This document shows positions 45,230 to 58,512 of a stretch of 64,000 nucleotides of DNA, piece by piece (the first letter of the stretch is position 1; each line of letters begins with the position of its first letter). The translations under genes were made by a program, and so were the position numbers. The DNA is from Pseudonocardia sp. HH130630-07 (GTDB lineage: Bacteria; Actinomycetota; Actinomycetes; Mycobacteriales; Pseudonocardiaceae). The stretch is from the NCBI RefSeq assembly GCF_001698125.1, contig NZ_CP013854.1, positions 4,092,001-4,156,000 of the forward strand. The letters are read 5' to 3'. The notes under the pieces are model-generated. The model was not told where the DNA came from. It did not search any database and saw only the letters and a program-made list of their open reading frames with translations.

Positions 45230-46383
45230 GCCTCCAGCGTCGGCGGGCCGATGTTGCCGGAACGTATGCGTTCCGGTCCCGGGGGGAGGGTCACGGTGAC
45301 CGTGAGACCGCCACCGGGCCGGGGCACCAGGGTCAGGGTGCCCCGGTGCGCCCGCACGACCGAGTCGACGACCGACAGCCCGAGCCCGACCCCGGCCGCG
45401 TCCCCGTCGCGGGCCCGCCCCGCGCCCCGGGCGAAGGGCTCGACGAGCGTGCCCACCGTGGCCGGGTCGAGGACCGGTCCGGTGTTGGCGACGACGAGGA
45501 CCGCGGACCCCCCGGCGGTGACGCCGGTGTGGATCCGCAGCTCGCCGCCCGCCTCCAGGTTGTGCACGACGGCGTTGTGCACGAGGTTCGTCGCGAGCTC
45601 CTGCACCAGCGCCGCCGAGCCGCGGGCCGGCGCCGGCTGCGCGTCGAGGGTCACCGCCAGCCCCCGCCGGGTCATCGTCTCGTAGAGCGTCTCGACGGCC
45701 TCCTCGGCGAGCAGCGAGAGGTCCAGCTCACCCGGCGGCGACGTCGTGGGGTCGATCCGGGACAGCAGCAGCAGCGCCTCGACCGTCCCGGCCATCCGCC
45801 GGTTGCTGCGCAGCAGCCGGTCGAGCAGGGCTCCGACGTCGTGGTCCGGGTCGGACTGCGCGACCTCGATGAGGGCCCGGGTGACCGCCAGCGGGGTGCG
45901 CAGCTGGTGCGAGGCGTTGGCGGCGAACCGGCGCTGCTCGTCGAACTGGCGCTCCAGCCGGGCGAGCATCGTGTCGAACACGTCGGCGAGCTCGCCGAAC
46001 TCGTCGCGGGGTCCCCGGGCGTGGATCCGGTGCGACAGCGACCCGTCGGCGGCGAGCCGGGCCGCGCCGGTGAGCGCCTGCAGCGGGCGCAGGACCCGGC
46101 CGGCCAGCACCCATCCGCCGGCCAGACCGACGACGCCCAGGCCCACCAGCGCGACGAGGGCCCGGGGCAGGAACGCCTCGATCAGGTCGCCGCGGTCCGG
46201 GACGTACCGGCCCGCGTCGGCGCCGGAGACGATCTCGATGCGGCCCTCCGGCACGTAGCGGAGCAGGAACACGGCGACCACGGCGAGCAGGACCACCGAC
46301 ATCACCAGGAAGTACGCGGCGTAGCTCAGGGTCAGCTTCGCCCGGACGCTCAGCGCGGCGTCGGGGCCCCGCGGCCGGGTCAC
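45226..46383 (-). CDS. Sensor histidine kinase (HAMP, class I)
   Basis: 385 residues. Two membrane helices (~19-42 and 74-95) enclose a very short extracellular loop of ~30 residues, then a HAMP linker (~96-150). The phospho-accepting His159 lies in FAANASHQLRTPL. The ATPase domain has the N box ELATNLVHNAVVHN and G box GVGLGLSVVDSVVRAHRG. The small sensing loop points to detection of an envelope or membrane signal. GTG start overlaps the response-regulator stop by 4 bp. It is co-transcribed with the acyltransferase genes, which suggests that the two-component system governs envelope acylation. Confidence 0.93.
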   Translation of the reverse strand: MTRPRGPDAALSVRAKLTLSYAAYFLVMSVVLLAVVAVFLLRYVPEGRIEIVSGADAGRYVPDRGDLIEAFLPRALVALVGLGVVGLAGGWVLAGRVLRPLQALTGAARLAADGSLSHRIHARGPRDEFGELADVFDTMLARLERQFDEQRRFAANASHQLRTPLAVTRALIEVAQSDPDHDVGALLDRLLRSNRRMAGTVEALLLLSRIDPTTSPPGELDLSLLAEEAVETLYETMTRRGLAVTLDAQPAPARGSAALVQELATNLVHNAVVHNLEAGGELRIHTGVTAGGSAVLVVANTGPVLDPATVGTLVEPFARGAGRARDGDAAGVGLGLSVVDSVVRAHRGTLTLVPRPGGGLTVTVTLPPGPERIRSGNIGPPTLEA

Positions 46384-47051
46384 GCCCCGTCCCCGGTCAC
46401 CATCCGGTACCCCACCCCGGGGACGGTCTCGATCACCCACGGCTCGCCGAGCCGCTTGCGCAGCCCCGAGATGGTGATCCGGACGGCGTTGGTGAACGGG
46501 TCCGCGTTCTCGTCCCACGCCCTGGCCAGCAGGTCCTCCGGGCTCACGACGCCGCCACCGGCGGCGGCGAGCACCTCCAGGACGGCGAACTGCTTGCGGG
46601 TCAGCGGTACCCGGGCCCCGTCGCGGTGCGCCTCCCGGCGGAACGTGTCGACCCGGACGCCGCCGATCTCGTGCGTCGGCGGGTTCGCCCGGGCCGGTCG
46701 CCGGGCCAGCGCCCGCAGCCGCAACACCAGCTCCGGCAGGTCGAACGGCTTGGTCAGGTAGTCGTCGGCGCCGATCTCGAACCCGGAGGCCTTGTCGTCG
46801 AGCCGGGCCGCCGCGGTCAGCATCAGGATGCGCACCGGCGCCCCGGAGGCGACGAGCCGGCGCGCGACGTCGTCGCCGGACGGCCCGGGGACGTCCCGGT
46901 CCAGCACCACGGCGTCGTAGTCGTTCACCGACAGCAGGTACAGCGCGCGGTCACCGTCGCCCGCGGTGTCGGCCGCGATCGACGCCCGCCGCAGGAAGAG
47001 CGCGATCGCCTCGGCGAGATCCGGTTCGTCCTCGACCACGAGTACCCGCAT
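46380..47051 (-). CDS. OmpR/PhoB-family response regulator
   Basis: 223 residues. The receiver domain has the acid pocket E7/D8, phosphoryl Asp51 (YDAVVLDRDVPG), Thr (ILMLTA) and Lys (DDYLTKPFD). The C-terminal winged helix carries LTRKQFAVLEVLAAAGGGVVS and a recognition region VRITISGLRKRLG ending in ETVPGVGYRM. First gene of the five-gene operon; the ATG lies 133 bp from the tRNA gene. Cognate kinase is the next gene. Confidence 0.94.
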   Translation of the reverse strand: MRVLVVEDEPDLAEAIALFLRRASIAADTAGDGDRALYLLSVNDYDAVVLDRDVPGPSGDDVARRLVASGAPVRILMLTAAARLDDKASGFEIGADDYLTKPFDLPELVLRLRALARRPARANPPTHEIGGVRVDTFRREAHRDGARVPLTRKQFAVLEVLAAAGGGVVSPEDLLARAWDENADPFTNAVRITISGLRKRLGEPWVIETVPGVGYRMVTGDGA

Positions 47052-47183
47052 CCCGGCATTGTCCCCGGCACCGAACCGCCGACGCCCCCGGCGTCGACGT
47101 GCCGAGCAGCACGGCCGACGGGACCACCGGCCGTGAGAACGGTCCCCGAAGTGGGGAAGCGACGAGCGTCGCCGTCCGTGGCG

Positions 47184-47257
47184 TGCCCCCGGCAGGACTC
47201 GAACCTGCGACCTAGAGATTAGAAGGCTCTTGCTCTGTCCAGCTGAGCTACGAGGGC
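47184..47257 (-). tRNA. tRNA-Arg (anticodon TCT)
   Basis: 74 nt on the reverse strand. The acceptor stem pairs GCCCTCG with CGGGGGC; the D arm reads GCTCAGCTGGACAGAGC; the anticodon loop is CTTCTAA with anticodon TCT; the T arm is GCAGGTTCGAATCCTGC; the discriminator base is A. The CCA end is not encoded. The last base pair of the anticodon stem (C31-U39) looks unpaired. Confidence 0.93.
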
Positions 47258-47432
47258 GTGACCGGGCGTTCCCGGACACCGGACACGGTAGCGACCCGCC
47301 GTGGGCGAGGGCCATCCGACACCGCTCGTGACCGCGAGGACGAGCGCGTCACGCACGTGGGTGGGCCATCCGTACGGCTGAAGCGGCGACACGACGGGGC
47401 TCGCCTGCAACGCTGACGGACCGTGACGTCCA

Positions 47433-47438
47433 TACTGT
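47433..47438 (+). promoter_or_regulatory. Probable -10 element of a leaderless PP2C transcript
   Basis: TACTGT fits TANNNT and ends 5 nt before the ATG at 47443, the spacing that would put the transcription start on or next to the start codon. No ribosome site precedes that ATG. Leaderless mRNAs are common in actinobacteria. Confidence 0.45.
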
Positions 47439-47442
47439 GCGC

Positions 47443-48237
47443 ATGGTTCTGGGACTGCGATCCGCGATCAAGTCGGATGTGGGTCGTCGCCGGACGTCGA
47501 ACCAGGACTCCGGGGCGACGACGAGCCGTCTGTTGATCGTGGCCGACGGCATGGGCGGGCACGCCCACGGCGAGATCGCGAGTGCGACGACGGTGTCCGC
47601 GTTCACCGAGATGGAGGCCCGGCTGCCCGAGGACCTCGCCGACATCGACCTGGCCGCGGAACTGTTCTCCGCGCTGGAGGACGCGACGGAGCGGTTGTCC
47701 CGGCGCGCCGGGGAGGACCCGGAGACCCGGGGCATGGGGACGACCGTGGTGTCCCTCGTGCTCACCGGCGACCAGTTCGCGATGGCCCACATCGGCGACT
47801 CGCGGATCTACCGGCTCCGCGACGGCGAGTTCCTGCAGCTGACCCACGACCACACGATGGTCCAGCAGCTGGTCGACCAGGGGCAGATCACCCTGGAGGA
47901 GGCCGCCCACCACCCGCGTCGTTCGGTGCTGATGCGGGCGCTGAGCACCGACCACTCGCCGGATCCCGACCTCGACCGGATCGACCTTCTCGAGGGTGAC
48001 CGGTTCCTGCTGTGCTCGGACGGGGTGACGGCCGTCCTCGACGACACGGTCATCGCCGACGAGCTCGCGTCCGGGACACCGGACACCGTCGTGGAACGGC
48101 TGGTCGACCTCGCCAACGCGGGCGGCGGACCGGACAACATCACCGCGATCGTGGCGGACGTCGTCGACGATGCCGAGCCGCAGGCACAGCCGATGCGCAC
48201 GGCCGGTGCCGCGGACGGGATCGCCGCCTCCGGCTGA
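47443..48237 (+). CDS. PP2C-family Ser/Thr protein phosphatase
   Basis: 264 residues. Metal-binding motifs of bacterial PPM/PP2C enzymes are present: RRRTSNQDS, VADGMGGHAHGEIAS, GMGTTVVSLVL, AHIGDSRIYRLRDG, LCSDGV and GGPDNITAIVAD. No membrane segment, unlike PstP, so it is a soluble enzyme that removes phosphate from Ser/Thr-phosphorylated proteins. The tail (~245-264) is low-complexity. The ATG at 47443 is chosen because a -10 sequence abuts it; GTG 47437 is the alternative. It converges with the methyltransferase-like gene at 48247. Confidence 0.92.
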   Translation: MVLGLRSAIKSDVGRRRTSNQDSGATTSRLLIVADGMGGHAHGEIASATTVSAFTEMEARLPEDLADIDLAAELFSALEDATERLSRRAGEDPETRGMGTTVVSLVLTGDQFAMAHIGDSRIYRLRDGEFLQLTHDHTMVQQLVDQGQITLEEAAHHPRRSVLMRALSTDHSPDPDLDRIDLLEGDRFLLCSDGVTAVLDDTVIADELASGTPDTVVERLVDLANAGGGPDNITAIVADVVDDAEPQAQPMRTAGAADGIAASG

Positions 48238-48246
48238 ACCGTCCGG

Positions 48247-48873
48247 TCAGCGGCGGGCCACGAGCCGCCGCAGCCGCACCGTCCGGGCGGCGGTGCGGTG
48301 CCGTGCGATCTCCCGGCGTACCGGCTCCGGGAGGTCCGGCGGATAGACCCCCGCGGTGCACAGCTCGGAGACGTCCTGGCCGGGATCCCCGTCCCCACCG
48401 ACGAGCGTGAAGTCGAGCCGGTCGTCGGCCAGTACCGCGAAGTCCGCCGACGACGCGAGCCACTCCGGGTGCTCGACGGCCGCGCGGTGCCGCCAGGCGG
48501 TCCGCACCTGTCGGGCGAGTGCCCGCGACCGCCAGCCGAACGCCGGCGCGGGGAGCAGGACCGACAGCAGGCCATGCGGGGCCAGTACCCGGCGGGCCTC
48601 GGCGAACAGTCCGTTCATGTCGGGCAGCCGGGGGAGGACGAGCGGGAGCACCACCCGATCCACCGTGCGCGGTCCGAGCGGCAGCGCGAGTGGTGAGGAC
48701 GCCAGCCGGGCGAACGCGCCGTCGCCGGTCTCCAGCGCGACGCCGGTGGTGGTCACGGTCGCCCGGACCCTGCTCCCGGCACCAGGGGTCCGGCACCACA
48801 GGGCCGCGGTCGGGCCATCGGTGGCGCGGAGCCGGTGCAACACCGCGTCGAGGACGTCGCCGTCGGGGGACAC
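48247..48873 (-). CDS. Methyltransferase-like protein lacking a clear SAM loop
   Basis: 208 residues. The central part, VDRVVLPLVLPRLPDMNGLFAEARRVLAPHGLLSVLLPAP, matches the region after motif I of class I SAM-dependent methyltransferases (motif III-like APHG). The usual glycine-rich SAM loop is not visible in the N-terminal third, so it may be degenerate or non-catalytic. The GTG start is tentative. It lies 10 bp from the stop of the convergent PP2C gene and is divergent from the rRNA operon. Confidence 0.6.
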   Translation of the reverse strand: MSPDGDVLDAVLHRLRATDGPTAALWCRTPGAGSRVRATVTTTGVALETGDGAFARLASSPLALPLGPRTVDRVVLPLVLPRLPDMNGLFAEARRVLAPHGLLSVLLPAPAFGWRSRALARQVRTAWRHRAAVEHPEWLASSADFAVLADDRLDFTLVGGDGDPGQDVSELCTAGVYPPDLPEPVRREIARHRTAARTVRLRRLVARR

Positions 48874-49269
48874 GGGCCGAGTCTCGCGCAGCAGCCGTGC
48901 ACTGCGGGAGCTGGCCCACGACGAACGGCCGAGCTCCGCCGGTGACCGTCGGTGCCCGCCGGGTTCCGCTGCGCCGCCGTCGCGCTGCTCCAGCAGCTAC
49001 CGCTCGTCGCGAGCAAGATCCACGACGGGCGGTCGAAAAAAATCTTGAAATTTCTCGACGCCCAGGTGGCGTCGGGACGAACGGCGCCCCGCTTGCCGAT
49101 CAGGCGTCCCGGAGCCGACTTCCCCTTGCGCGATCTTCGCTGGTCACGCAGGATCCAGGGAGGCCGACGAGAGGTGACCGTTCGTCGCACGGCGGGGAAG
49201 CTCCCCGCTGCGGCGCCGAGTGCCTCCCGGGACCGTCTGCGCAGGTCAGACCGGTTTCGGGACCCCGGT

Positions 49270-49299
49270 TTGACGTGTCCCGACCCGGTGCCGTAACTT
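49270..49299 (+). promoter_or_regulatory. rRNA operon promoter
   Basis: -35 TTGACG (49270-49275), an 18-bp spacer and -10 TAACTT (49294-49299). The hexamers are close to the housekeeping sigma consensus, and it lies about 300 bp before the 16S gene in the right direction. Confidence 0.7.
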
Positions 49300-49482
49300 T
49301 CTTCCTGTCAGCGAGTGAGCCGGACAGAACGGGCCTCAGAGTCCGGTCAACAGGCCCGCTGGCCACTACGACCCCCCGGTCGGCCCGAGAGTTTCTTGAG
49401 GGTTTACGGTTGTGGGGTCAAGGCGATCCGTCTTCTGGATCCTGCCCCTTGTCGGGGGTGTGGTGATGGTGGTGCGGGTGTC

Positions 49483-49503
49483 TTTTGAGAACTCAACAGT
49501 GTG
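49483..49503 (+). promoter_or_regulatory. Conserved actinobacterial rrn leader motif
   Basis: TTTTGAGAACTCAACAGTGT is the leader segment seen upstream of 16S genes in many actinobacteria and is linked to antitermination or RNA processing. TATATT at about 49510 could be read as a second -10, but its spacing to TTGAGA (19 bp) is poor. Confidence 0.6.
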
Positions 49504-49606
49504 TCGAGCTATATTATGGTTTGGCGTTTTTGTGCCAGATTGTTTGTTTGGTTGAATTCGGTGCGATCCCGTCGTGCCGGGTTTGCCGGTTGTTTGCAAG
49601 TCAGGG

Positions 49607-54537
<4,931 letters not shown>

Positions 54538-54657
54538 TGTTGTTCGCATCCACTGTGTGACCCTGAGTCCACAACCATTGTTTGTGTGTTCACGGCTCCC
54601 ACACCCTTGTTCGCGCTGTGCGCGTGTCGGGGGTGGTGGGGGATAAGTTGATAGTGT

Positions 54658-54775
54658 TGTCGGTGGTTATGGCGGTAGGGGAACGCCCGGTCCCATTCCG
54701 AACCCGGTAGCTAAGCCTTCCTGCGCCGATGGTACTGCACTCGTCAGGGTGTGGGAGAGTAGGTCGTCGCCGACA
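54658..54775 (+). rRNA. rrf: 5S ribosomal RNA
   Basis: 118 nt. The 5' TGTCGGTGG pairs with the 3' CGCCGACA to close the molecule. The B-loop CCCATTCCGAACCCGG and the loop-E region GTGGGAGAGTAGG are typical. Confidence 0.95.
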
Positions 54776-54789
54776 TTCAACGTGTGATG

Positions 54790-54845
54790 CTGGGGGATGT
54801 TCCCGGAACCTGAAACAGGGTTCTGGGGGCATCCCCCAGTTTTTG
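54790..54845 (+). terminator. Rho-independent terminator of the rRNA operon
   Basis: CTGGGGGATG pairs perfectly with CATCCCCCAG, with a further inner stem CCGGAACCTG/CAGGGTTCTGG around an AAA loop; five T residues follow. It lies 14 bp after 5S. Confidence 0.92.
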
Positions 54846-54940
54846 TTTCTGGGTGTTTCGTGGCTGGTGTCGCGAGGGCCGGTCGGTGGTGGTGAACCGT
54901 CCCGGCTTCTCTGCCGCTCCGTTGTGAGCAGGCTGAGAGG

Positions 54941-55261
54941 ATGGGTGTCGTGCCCAAGAAGATCGACCCAGCGGTTCGGAGCCAGGCTGTGCGTCTGGTG
55001 ACCGAGCATCGTTCGGCGTACTCGACCGAGCGTGCCGTGCATGTCCAGGTCGCTGAGTCACTCGGGGTGTCGCGTGAGTCCGTGCGTCGCTGGGTGTCCC
55101 AGCACGACGTCGACACCGGCGTCGTAGCGGGCGTGACCAGCGATGACCGCGAGGAGCTGCGGCGGTTGCGGGCGGAGAACAAGCGCCTGCGCGAGGTCAA
55201 CGAGGTCCTCAAGTCGGCGACGATTTTCTTCGTGGGGGAGCTCGACCCCCGAAACCGCTGA
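54941..55261 (+). CDS. IS3-family OrfA (element A)
   Basis: 106 residues. An N-terminal helix-turn-helix, KIDPAVRSQAVRLVTEHRS..VAESLGVSRESVRRWV, binds the terminal repeats. A leucine-zipper-like coil, ELRRLRAENKRLREVNEVLKSA, follows, as in all IS3 OrfA proteins. OrfA ends 21 bp before the first ATG of OrfB, which is in the -1 frame. The frame runs across a TTTTC slip site at 55224-55228. Alone it regulates; fused to OrfB by frameshift it is the transposase. Confidence 0.93.
   Translation: MGVVPKKIDPAVRSQAVRLVTEHRSAYSTERAVHVQVAESLGVSRESVRRWVSQHDVDTGVVAGVTSDDREELRRLRAENKRLREVNEVLKSATIFFVGELDPRNR
55223..55250 (+). promoter_or_regulatory. Probable programmed -1 frameshift site of element A
   Basis: The codons ACG ATT TTC TTC contain the slippery run ATTTTC. 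GGGGGAGCTCGACCCCC directly after it (55234-55250) can form a hairpin. A -1 shift here joins OrfA to the upstream-open OrfB frame (…FLRGGARPPKPLIVAFVDQM). This is the standard way IS3 elements make OrfAB. Confidence 0.7.
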
Positions 55262-55281
55262 TCGTCGCGTTCGTCGATCAG

Positions 55282-56247
55282 ATGCGGGCTGCTGGTCATG
55301 CCGTCGAGTCGATCCTTGCTGCCCTCAACACCCTGGGGCTCACGATCGCGGCACGAACCTTGCGGGCCTGGTGCGCTCGGACCGGCACCAGGAACGGCGC
55401 CGCCGGCCGGGTCGCGGCCCGGACCGTCACCGACGCCCTGGTCGAAGACGCCGTCCGTGCGGCGGCGTTCACCACCAACCGCGCCGGCGAACCGGTGCTG
55501 GCCCCAGAGGGACTTTATGGGCGTCGCAAGATGCTGGCCCTGATCCGTCGAACGGTGCTGCCCGAGGCTGGGTTCGGAGCGGTCGACCGGGCGATGCGCT
55601 CGGTGGGGCTGGCCGGAGTGGTCCGCGGGAAACGGCCGCGCACGACCATCCCGGACTCGACCGCCCAGCGGGCCGCTGATCTGCTCGACCGCAACTTCAC
55701 CGCCTCAGCACCCGACAGCAAGTGGGTCACCGACTTCACCTACGTGCGCACGTATCAGTCGTTCACCTACGTGGCGTTCATCGTGGACTGCTTCTCGCAG
55801 AAGATCGTGGGCTGGCACGCCGCGCTCACTCGTGACGTCGAGCTGGTGGACGTGCCGTTACGGATGGCGCTGTGGCGACGTGCCCACGAGGGCAAAGCCG
55901 TGGCCCGGGACCAGCTGATCTGCCATTCCGATGCCGGGTCGCAATATACGAGTCTGCGGTTCACCGAGCACCTGCACCTCGAGGGCATACAGCCCTCGGT
56001 CGGCAGCGTCGGCGACGCCTACGACAACGCCCTGATGGAGACCATCAACGGCCTCTACAAGGCCGAATGCATCCGCACCCGAGTCTTCCACGACGGCCCC
56101 TACCGCACGATCGCCGACGTCGAGTACGCCACCGCCAGCTGGGTCGAGTGGTACAACAACCGCCGACTGCACTCAAGTCTGGGCATGATCAGCCCCACCG
56201 AGTTCGAGGCAGCCCACTACGCTGACACAGAACCATCGGCCAGATGA
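55282..56247 (+). CDS. IS3-family OrfB, DDE transposase (element A)
   Basis: 321 residues from the first ATG; the frame is open further upstream for fusion with OrfA. The N-terminal HTH_21-like part (GLYGRRKMLALIRR) is followed by the integrase catalytic core with D in VTDFTYVRT, D in CHSDAGSQYTS and E in NALMETINGLYKAECI, plus NNRRLHSSLGMISPTEFE. All three catalytic acids are present, so the copy could be active. Confidence 0.93.
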   Translation: MRAAGHAVESILAALNTLGLTIAARTLRAWCARTGTRNGAAGRVAARTVTDALVEDAVRAAAFTTNRAGEPVLAPEGLYGRRKMLALIRRTVLPEAGFGAVDRAMRSVGLAGVVRGKRPRTTIPDSTAQRAADLLDRNFTASAPDSKWVTDFTYVRTYQSFTYVAFIVDCFSQKIVGWHAALTRDVELVDVPLRMALWRRAHEGKAVARDQLICHSDAGSQYTSLRFTEHLHLEGIQPSVGSVGDAYDNALMETINGLYKAECIRTRVFHDGPYRTIADVEYATASWVEWYNNRRLHSSLGMISPTEFEAAHYADTEPSAR

Positions 56248-56290
56248 TCACTGGCCACCAAACCACCGGCAGTAAAGCCGGGACGGTTCA

Positions 56291-56776
56291 TTCACCTACG
56301 TGGCGTTCATCGTGGACTGCTTCTCGCAGAAGATCGTGGGCTGGCACGCCGCGCTCACTCGTGACGTCGAGCTGGTGGACGTGCCGTTACGGATGGCGCT
56401 GTGGCGACGTGCCCACGAGGGCAAAGCCGTGGCCCGGGACCAGCTGATCTGCCATTCCGATGCCGGGTCGCAATATACGAGTCTGCGGTTCACCGAGCAC
56501 CTGCACCTCGAGGGCATACAGCCCTCGGTCGGCAGCGTCGGCGACGCCTACGACAACGCCCTGATGGAGACCATCAACGGCCTCTACAAGGCCGAATGCA
56601 TCCGCACCCGAGTCTTCCACGACGGCCCCTACCGCACGATCGCCGACGTCGAGTACGCCACCGCCAGCTGGGTCGAGTGGTACAACAACCGCCGACTGCA
56701 CTCAAGTCTGGGCATGATCAGCCCCACCGAGTTCGAGGCAGCCCACTACGCTGACACAGAACCATCGGCCAGATGA
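56291..56776 (+). pseudogene. Truncated OrfB of element A
   Basis: Only the last ~160 codons of the transposase remain, beginning FTYVAFIVDCFSQK; the first catalytic Asp and the whole N-terminal half are missing. An ATG-like restart gives an open frame from 56300, but the product could not be a transposase. It is identical to the intact neighbour over its length. Confidence 0.9.
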
Positions 56777-56811
56777 TCACTGGCCACCAAACCACCGGCA
56801 GTAAAGCCGGG
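56291..56811 (+). mobile_element. 3' partial copy of element A
   Basis: 521 bp repeating 55762-56282 of the intact copy (offset 529 bp; no differences noticed by eye). It starts inside orfB and runs to the 3' inverted repeat, where an IS256-family element has inserted. It abuts the intact copy with no intervening base. Confidence 0.92.
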
Positions 56812-58213
56812 GGGCCTGTGCAAGGAACGGTGGTTCCGGCCCGACACGCCGGGCTCGGGTCCGGTGGGATGGGCACTGTGAGTGATGACATCGGACCTTG
56901 TGGGTTCAGCCAAGGATGAGACGGGTTCAGGGCGTCAGCTCTCGCCCGAGCAGGCCGCCGCGGCGGCGATGGTGGCCGACGCGCGAGCACGCGGCCTGGA
57001 GCTGACCGGCCCGGATGGGCTGTTGAAGCTGTTCACCAAGAACGTTCTGGAGACTGCGCTCGGGGAGGAGATGACCGAGCACCTCGGGCATGCAAAGAAC
57101 CGGGCCGACCCGGACCGGGAATCGACGAACAACCGGAACGGTCACCGGTCGAAGACGGTGATCTCCGATGCTGTCGGGGAGGTCGAGATCGAGGTGCCGA
57201 GAGACCGCGACTCGACGTTCGAACCCCAGATCGTTCGGAAACGGCAACGGCGGTTGGGGGATGTCGATGAGATCGTGTTGTCGCTGTACGCGAAGGGTTT
57301 GACGACCGGGGAGATCTCGGCGCATTTCTCGGAGATCTACGGGGCGTCGGTGTCGAAGGAGACCGTCTCACGGATCACCGACTCGGTGATCGCCGAGATG
57401 CAGGAATGGGTGTCGCGGCCACTCGATGCGGTGTACGTCGCGGTCTTCGTGGACGCGATCATGGTGAAGGTCCGCGACGGGCAGGTCGCCAACCGGCCCG
57501 TCTACGCGGCGATCGGGGTCACCGTCGACGGCCGCAAGGACGTGCTGGGCCTGTGGGCCGGCTCCGGTGGTGAGGGCGCGAAGTTCTGGCTGGGGGTGCT
57601 GACCGACCTGCGTAACCGCGGCATGCGGGACGTGTTCTTCCTGGTCTGCGACGGGTTGAAAGGCCTGCCCGAGGTGGTGGAGAACGTGTGGCCACAGACC
57701 ATCGTGCAGACATGCATCGTGCACTTGATCAGGATCTCGTTCCGGTTGACGTCGCGGCGTGACACCGATGCGATCAAGCGAGGGATTCGGGCGATCTACA
57801 CGGCCCCCACCGCCGACGCCGCTCTCGCTGCTCTCGATGACCTCGACGAAAAATGGGGTCGCACTTATCCGGCGATGATCCGGTTGTGGCGCAACGCCTG
57901 GACCGAGTTCGTTCCGTTCCTCGACTACGATGCCGAGATCCGTGCCGTGTTGTGTTCGACGAACGCGAATCACTCAACGCCCGCTACCGCCGAGCGGTAC
58001 GGGCGCGAGGGCATTTCCCCAGCGAGGCGGCCGCGTTGAAATGCCTGTACCTTGTGACCCGCAGCCTCGACCCGACCGGGCGAGGCCGCGCACGGTGGAC
58101 GATCCGATGGAAGCCGGTGATCAACGCCTTCGCGATCACGTTCGGTGACCGCTGGCCGTCCGCCGAGCACTACTGACCAACAACGCCGGAACCACCGTTC
58201 CTGTTACAGACCC
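56812..58213 (+). mobile_element. IS256-family element with 8-bp target duplication
   Basis: Imperfect terminal repeats: left GGGCCTGTGCAAGGAACGG and right (reverse complement) GGGTCTGTAACAGGAACGG, both continuing TGGTTCCGG. The flanks are the direct duplication AAGCCGGG at 56804-56811 and 58214-58221, which is part of the right repeat of element A. It therefore inserted into the end of the partial element A copy. Length is 1,402 bp. The gap from the left end to the gene holds nothing else. Confidence 0.9.
56882..58176 (+). pseudogene. IS256-family (mutator) transposase, frameshifted at the catalytic Glu
   Basis: The first ~362 residues are good mutator-type transposase, with DAIMVKVRDGQVANRPVYAAIG (Asp) and VCDGLKGLPEVVENVWP (Asp). 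At about 57966 the sequence reads GAACGCGAATCACTC, where the family encodes N-A-I-E-S-L. Four bases appear lost, so the frame runs out at 58039 while the correct tail, ESLNARYRRAVRARGHFP, continues in another frame to 58176. The missing residues include the conserved Glu region. The GTG/ATG start at 56882-56885 is the first in frame. Confidence 0.85.
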
Positions 58214-58229
58214 AAGCCGGGACGGTTCA
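58214..58229 (+). repeat. Right inverted repeat of the partial element A, displaced by IS256
   Basis: AAGCCGGGACGGTTCA is the 3' end of element A. Its first 8 bp also form the second copy of the IS256 target duplication. It closes the partial copy begun at 56291. Confidence 0.85.
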
Positions 58230-58302
58230 TGGTGTGTCACCGGGCTGGTGTGGCCGGCTGTGTCCGGGGCGGGTGTCTGTGGGCCCATGTGTGGGGCCGT
58301 GT
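58230..58302. other. Unassigned 73-bp segment between IS fragments
   Basis: GT-rich sequence between the end of the partial element A and the reversed element A fragment. It matches neither end of element A and codes for nothing I recognise. The reversed copy lacks its own terminal repeat here, so this may mark an old deletion junction. Confidence 0.5.
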
Positions 58303-58466
58303 CCGATGGTTCTGTGTCAGCGTAGTGGGCTGCCTCGAACTCGGTGGGGCTGATCATGCCCAGACTTGAGTGCAGTCGGCGGTTGTTGTACCACTCGACC
58401 CAGCTGGCGGTGGCGTACTCGACGTCGGCGATCGTGCGGTAGGGGCCGTCGTGGAAGACTCGGGTG
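58303..58466 (-). pseudogene. C-terminal OrfB fragment of a reversed element A copy
   Basis: On the reverse strand it encodes RVFHDGPYRTIADVEYATAS and NNRRLHSSLGMISPTEFEAA, the end of the OrfB of element A, then diverges after CCATCGG. It is the distal piece of the copy at 59738-60924; the two were separated by the IS3-family element B. The sequence CACC at its start is the target duplication. Confidence 0.88.
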
Positions 58467-58512
58467 TGCGGTTCCCCCATGATCGGGGAGGCATCAGCTA
58501 TAAGGGGTAGCG

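Larger units (their letters stand above)
48874..49606 (+). promoter_or_regulatory. rRNA operon upstream region
   Basis: 733 bp without a credible gene. It contains an isolated AT-rich patch (49035-49053, AAAAAAATCTTGAAATTTC) in otherwise GC-rich DNA, one good sigma-A-like promoter at 49270-49299, and the conserved rrn leader motif just before the 16S gene. The AT patch lies over 200 bp upstream of the promoter, rather far for an UP element. Confidence 0.65.
54893..56290 (+). mobile_element. IS3-family element A, intact copy (1,398 bp)
   Basis: Perfect 16-bp terminal inverted repeats TGAACCGTCCCGGCTT (54893-54908) and AAGCCGGGACGGTTCA (56275-56290) enclose two overlapping reading frames. No target duplication is seen: the left flank is the region after the rrn terminator, and the right flank is the interior of a second copy. 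It lies 48 bp after the rrn terminator. Confidence 0.93.

Noticed and set aside
49035..49056. AT-rich patch with TTGAAA as a possible extra rrn promoter
   Set aside because: No TANNNT sequence follows at 16-19 bp, and it lies over 200 bp before the good promoter.
58136..58480. A 114-codon reverse open frame crossing two IS fragments
   Set aside because: It is a chance fusion of an orfB fragment with sequence from element B on one side and the IS256 end on the other; only 58303-58466 is meaningful.
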